Source: Anaerococcus pacaensis 9403502
GTDB lineage: Bacteria > Bacillota > Clostridia > Tissierellales > Peptoniphilaceae
Reading direction: 5' to 3'
DNA length: 57,647 nucleotides
Assembly (NCBI GenBank): GCA_000308255.3
Contig: HG326663.1
Coordinates: 456,693 to 514,339 of the forward strand
Below are positions 54,281-57,647 of the stretch, piece by piece; the stretch's first letter is position 1; each line of letters begins with the position of its first letter. The translations under genes were made by a program, and so were the position numbers. The notes beneath the pieces are model-generated. The model had not been told where the DNA came from. It did no database searches and was given only the letters and a program-made list of their open reading frames with translations.

Positions 54281-55687
54281 ATGGAAAATACACTTAAAAA
54301 TAGAGCAGAGAAAGCTGCCTTTTCTAAGGCAGTCGATGTAGTTTATAACCGAATAAAGAAAGATCCCGTTAAGGGTATGCAAGATGTGGTTCAAATTATT
54401 GATAAGTATCTGATGCCAGCTTCTGGCGCAGAAAATAGCGCTAAGGCCGCCATCACTCGTATACGTAATGAGTTTAATGATCCAAATAGCAAGTGGGTTG
54501 GCTATGCTGAAGATATGGTAAATGGAATAGATGAAAATATCATGAAAACCCATATTATCAATGTAGGATACAATGCGGTTTATAAGGGTAATGCTAAGCG
54601 AGCTATTCTCCAAAAAGAGATGGGATGCAATATACCATGGACTATTTTGTTTGATCCAACCAGTGCTTGTAACCTCAAATGCATAGGCTGTTGGGCTGCA
54701 GAATATGGCTACAAGAACAATCTTAGCTATGAAGAAATGGCTAGTATTGTCCGCCAAGGCAATGAACTCGGAACATATTTCTTTCTAATGACTGGCGGTG
54801 AGCCCCTTGTTCGCAAGGATGATATCATAAAGCTTGCCAACGAATTTAATGATTCTGCTTTTCATATCTTTACAAACGGTACTTTGATAGATGAAGAATT
54901 TTGTAAAGAGGTGAAAAAAGCTGGAAATATTTCCTTTGCCTTAAGTATAGAAGGTAGCGAAGAATCTACAGACCTAAGACGCGGTGATGGAGTTTATGCT
55001 AAGGTAATGGATGCTATGAATCTTATGAAAGAGAACAAGCTCTTTTACGGATCATCCATCTGCTATACATCACAAAATTACAAACAAGTAACCAGCGACG
55101 AATTCATGGAAAATCTAGTCGACCATGGTTGTAAGATTGCTTGGTATTTCCACTATATGCCAGTAGGTAATGATGCAGATCCATCCCTACTACTTAGTCC
55201 AGAACAAAGAACTTATATGTACCGTCGAGTTAGAGAAATTAGATCAAATGAGTCACCTCATAAGATTTTTACCATAGATTTCCAAAATGATGGGGAATTT
55301 ATAAACGGTTGTATAGCTGGAGGCAAAAACTACTTCCATATCAATTCTCAAGGAGATATGGAACCATGCGTATTTATCCACTACTCTGATTCAAATATTA
55401 GGGAAAAAACCATAGTTGAAGGCTTAAAATCGCCTTTATTTATGGGTTACCACAACAACCAACCATTTAATGATAATATGCTAAAACCATGTCCTATGCT
55501 TGAAAACCCAGGCAGATTAAGACAATTAGTAGAAAAGTCTGAGGCCAAGTCCACTGATTTGATTAGTCCAGAAACACCAGAAAACTTAGAAACAAAAACA
55601 GTTCCTTACGCTATAGAATGGAACAAAACAGCCAAAGAGCTATGGAAAGAGCGATTGGAAGAGAAAGAAAAATCTAAAGTAAATTAA
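54281..55687 (+). CDS. Radical SAM protein with SPASM-like C-terminus
   Basis: A 468-residue enzyme. The radical SAM cluster Cys are C130, C134 and C137 (SACNLKCIGC), followed by LMTGGEPL and FALSIEGSEE. A SPASM-like tail carries extra Cys in NGCIAGGKNYFHINSQGDMEPCVFIHY and the late KPCPMLENP. The first 110 residues are a helical extension, unusual for this class. Proteins with a SPASM domain often modify peptides or act as maturases; no small peptide substrate is seen next to it. It is divergent from hcp across a 270-bp promoter region, so both may be controlled together. Confidence 0.85.
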   Translation: MENTLKNRAEKAAFSKAVDVVYNRIKKDPVKGMQDVVQIIDKYLMPASGAENSAKAAITRIRNEFNDPNSKWVGYAEDMVNGIDENIMKTHIINVGYNAVYKGNAKRAILQKEMGCNIPWTILFDPTSACNLKCIGCWAAEYGYKNNLSYEEMASIVRQGNELGTYFFLMTGGEPLVRKDDIIKLANEFNDSAFHIFTNGTLIDEEFCKEVKKAGNISFALSIEGSEESTDLRRGDGVYAKVMDAMNLMKENKLFYGSSICYTSQNYKQVTSDEFMENLVDHGCKIAWYFHYMPVGNDADPSLLLSPEQRTYMYRRVREIRSNESPHKIFTIDFQNDGEFINGCIAGGKNYFHINSQGDMEPCVFIHYSDSNIREKTIVEGLKSPLFMGYHNNQPFNDNMLKPCPMLENPGRLRQLVEKSEAKSTDLISPETPENLETKTVPYAIEWNKTAKELWKERLEEKEKSKVN

Positions 55688-56062
55688 TTACTCAAAATCA
55701 AGCTTTAGTTAATCTTCCCCTGTAAAATATACACAATATTAAATTATATAAGTGGATGCCATCCTATAATTTTATAGCTGGCATCCACTTTCTTTTATAT
55801 TGTCATAAAAATATATATTTCTCTATACTCATAGACAACCCATTAACATAGCTATAATTCATCGTAAGTTCAACTAATCTAGAGGAAAATATGGACTAAA
55901 GCAGTTTCAAAATCATACCGGTATAATAAACTTAAGAAATTTTTCTACCCATAGATAATAAATACTTTATATAAAAAAAGTTATTGAGCCATACACTCAA
56001 AAAAAGTTAGAGGCCAAAGGCCAAATTAATAAAATATAAGAAGAGAAATAAGGAAATAATCA
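55688..56062. other. Intergenic stretch between the radical SAM and second HAD genes
   Basis: About 375 bp. A 12-bp terminator stem lies at 55750-55790. Beyond it the sequence is AT-rich, with a possible -10 TATAAT at 55920-55925 that follows the palindrome ATACCGGTAT, and a dyad GGCC-AAA-GGCC near 56013-56022. I see no gene in it. Confidence 0.55.
55750..55800 (+). terminator. Terminator after the SPASM radical SAM gene
   Basis: AAGTGGATGCCA (55750-55761) and TGGCATCCACTT (55779-55790) form a perfect 12-bp stem, with an inner CTATAA/TTATAG pair, then TCTTTTATA. Confidence 0.85.
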
Positions 56063-56860
56063 ATGAAATTAATAGCTGTAGATGTTGACGGAACACTTTT
56101 AAATAGCCAAAGGGTCATCTCAGATAAGACACGTGATGCCCTAATTGCCGCAGGAGAGGCTGGCCATAAGATAGTAATTGTATCAGGCAGGCCAACTGCA
56201 GCTGTCTACCACCTAGCAAAAGAACTAAAATTTGATGAATTTGGCGGCCTACTATCAAACTTTAACGGCGGCTCTATCACAAACTATGCCACAGGCGAAG
56301 TTATATCAAACCATACCCTAGACATAGATCTTGCCAAAGAGCTTTTGGCCCTAACCCATGAGATAGATATAGAATTTGTCATGCCAAGGGGTGATAGGAT
56401 CGTGTCAAATAAAGACAGCAAGTATCTAGGAGTAGAGAAAACTATACTAGGCCTTGAGGCAGATGTGGTCGAAGACCTAGTTGATAGTATAGATTTTGCC
56501 CCAAATAAGATTGTCTTTGCCAATGACCCAGAGATTCTAGAAGAGCAAATGCCAATCATAAAAGAAAGATTTGCTGATAGGACCAGCCAAGTTCGCAGCC
56601 AGAGATTTTATTATGAAATCATGCCAGTAGGCCTATCAAAAGGTGCGAGCTTACTTGAAATTGCAGACCACTACGGGATCGAGAAAGCTGATATCATAGC
56701 CTTTGGTGATGAGATGAATGATTATACAATGATTGAAGTAGCTGGCGTGGGCGTTGCCATGGGTAATGCAGTAGAGCCAATAAAAGAAATAGCTGACCAC
56801 GTTACTTTATCAAACGATGAGGACGGCATAGCAGCATATTTAGAAGAATTTGTACTGTAA
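56063..56860 (+). CDS. Cof-type HAD hydrolase, second copy
   Basis: A 265-residue HAD phosphatase of the Cof/YidA type. Motif I is VDVDGTLLNS (nucleophile Asp8, acid Asp10), motif II is the Ser of IVSGRPT, the motif III Lys is in LSKGASL, and motif IV is AFGDEMNDYTMI. A type IIB cap lies between motifs II and III. It is a paralogue of the protein at 8682-9509 but differs in the cap, so substrate may differ. It ends at a strong terminator. Confidence 0.93.
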   Translation: MKLIAVDVDGTLLNSQRVISDKTRDALIAAGEAGHKIVIVSGRPTAAVYHLAKELKFDEFGGLLSNFNGGSITNYATGEVISNHTLDIDLAKELLALTHEIDIEFVMPRGDRIVSNKDSKYLGVEKTILGLEADVVEDLVDSIDFAPNKIVFANDPEILEEQMPIIKERFADRTSQVRSQRFYYEIMPVGLSKGASLLEIADHYGIEKADIIAFGDEMNDYTMIEVAGVGVAMGNAVEPIKEIADHVTLSNDEDGIAAYLEEFVL

Positions 56861-56861
56861 G

Positions 56862-56908
56862 GGTGATGTTGCAGAATAGGTAAATCTATTCTGCTCATCA
56901 CCTTTTTT
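56862..56908 (+). terminator. Terminator after the second HAD gene
   Basis: GGTGATG (56862-56868) with CATCACC (56896-56902), and GCAGAATAG (56871-56879) with CTATTCTGC (56886-56894), form one long stem followed by TTTTTT. Confidence 0.92.
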
Positions 56909-57029
56909 CATCTATATTGGTATCAAGCCATTAAATTCTGTATATTTCTTTAATATGAAAATGAATTTATCCACATTTTTCATAAAAATAGGCTCAATTA
57001 ATACAGCTAAGATTTTTTATATTTTTTTC

Positions 57030-57647
57030 TTAAGCAGCTTTGTATTTTATGAGTTCTAAATTCTTGTTTTCCATTTTGGATGCCAGTTTATTTAGGTTTA
57101 GTGCCATTGATAAGAGGCATATTTCACTTATTATATTTTCTTTTCCTCTATGGTGGAATCTATTGTAGTTTAGTCCTGACTTTATTTTTGAAAAAGCTCC
57201 TTCAGCTTGGATTGATCTATTTATTCTTTCTTCTATTCCTTGGTCTGAGCTTATATTTCCTAGGGATTCTTTCCTATATTTTTGGAAGATTTCTGCTATG
57301 TAGATTCCGTTTGTCTTTTGTCCATCTTTGTTCCAGTCAAAGCATCTGTATACTTTGGTGATTGTTGTGTATCCATTTTTTCTTTTTCTGCATTTATCAG
57401 TGCACCTTATGAATTCCTTACCTTCTTCTGATATGTATTTGTCTGATGTTTTATCATATCTAAGACTTTTTCTTAATTCTTCTTCTTTTTTATATTTTCT
57501 AGTTTTTAATTGTTCGTAGTTGGACGGTTTTATGTATGATGATAGCTTGTTTTCTGCAAGAAATACATAGTTTTCTTCGCTTTCATATCCTGCATCTGCT
57601 ACTATTTTGTTTAGTTTGTTGGGATAGGTTTTTAGTAGTTTATTTAA
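57030..57647 (-). mobile_element. IS1182-type transposase, C-terminal 205 residues (cut by the window edge)
   Basis: Translating the minus strand from 57647 gives one open frame of 205 codons ending TAA at 57030-57032. Segments such as IVADAGYESEENYVFL (with a DDE Asp), QAEGAFSKIKSGLNYNRFHHRGKENI (with the DDE Glu) and LLSMALNLNKLA resemble IS1182-type transposases, C-terminal half. The frame is intact, so the copy may be complete outside the window. Opposite-strand frames here are shadows. I did not find a clear terminal inverted repeat between 56909 and 57029. Confidence 0.85.

Noticed and set aside
54197..54757. Minus-strand frame of 186 codons opposite the start of the radical SAM gene
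   Set aside because: It overlaps a well-supported gene and the promoter region and has no recognisable features.
57080..57519. Plus-strand frames at the right edge
   Set aside because: Leu/Phe-rich shadows of the transposase frame on the minus strand.

Overview
The window is AT-rich, with gene and protein features of a low-GC Gram-positive anaerobe of the Tissierellia/Peptoniphilaceae type; Anaerococcus or a close relative is my best guess, an inference from gene content and not proven. Supporting signs are class I hybrid-cluster protein, radical SAM enzymes, GH13 amylase, strong AAGGAGG-type ribosome sites, and very large secreted proteins with FIVAR-like and albumin-binding (GA)-like modules.

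Layout. 1-8.6 kb (minus strand): AGCS amino-acid/sodium symporter, isochorismatase-like hydrolase overlapping a radical SAM protein, a Tro/Znu-type metal ABC operon (lipoprotein, ATPase, two permeases, DtxR-family repressor), and alanine dehydrogenase. 8.7-12 kb: Cof-type HAD phosphatase, a coiled-coil hypothetical, a DUF3783 protein and a Gate-domain membrane protein. 12.0-12.95 kb: a gene-free, locally GC-rich stretch packed with stem-loops. 13-16.8 kb (minus): SpoIIE-type phosphatase, deoC, alpha-amylase and RNase H in one overlapping cluster. 16.9-26 kb (minus): two giant secreted surface proteins, one coiled-coil with GA-like modules and one S8 subtilisin with FIVAR-like repeats. 26.4-40.8 kb (minus): the S10-spc-alpha ribosomal superoperon from rpsJ to rplQ with secY, adk, infA, rpoA and the short rpmJ. 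41.2-42.3 kb (plus): lrgAB. 42.4-47.3 kb (minus): a BceRSAB peptide-antibiotic sensing/export module with a trailing lipoprotein. 47.4-54 kb (minus): two tandem CmpB-type membrane proteins, two lipoproteins, a two-domain PPK2 polyphosphate kinase, a Crp/Fnr regulator and hcp. 54.2-56.9 kb (plus): a SPASM radical SAM protein divergent from hcp, and a second Cof-type phosphatase. The right edge cuts an IS1182-like transposase read on the minus strand.

How parts fit together. The AGCS symporter and Ald are both consistent with alanine use. The metal operon carries its own repressor, and two dyads bracket its strong promoter. A perfect GTAAC-N4-GTTAC dyad sits near -41 of the hcp promoter, and a Crp/Fnr gene lies just downstream of hcp, suggesting a self-contained nitrosative-stress circuit. 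The S10 superoperon starts from a good promoter with a hairpin-bearing leader of about 140 nt.

The least explained DNA is the stem-loop field at about 12.17-12.93 kb, with long-range inverted repeats and a G-quadruplex-like run, plus a smaller similar-looking cluster between rpmJ and infA inside the ribosomal operon.
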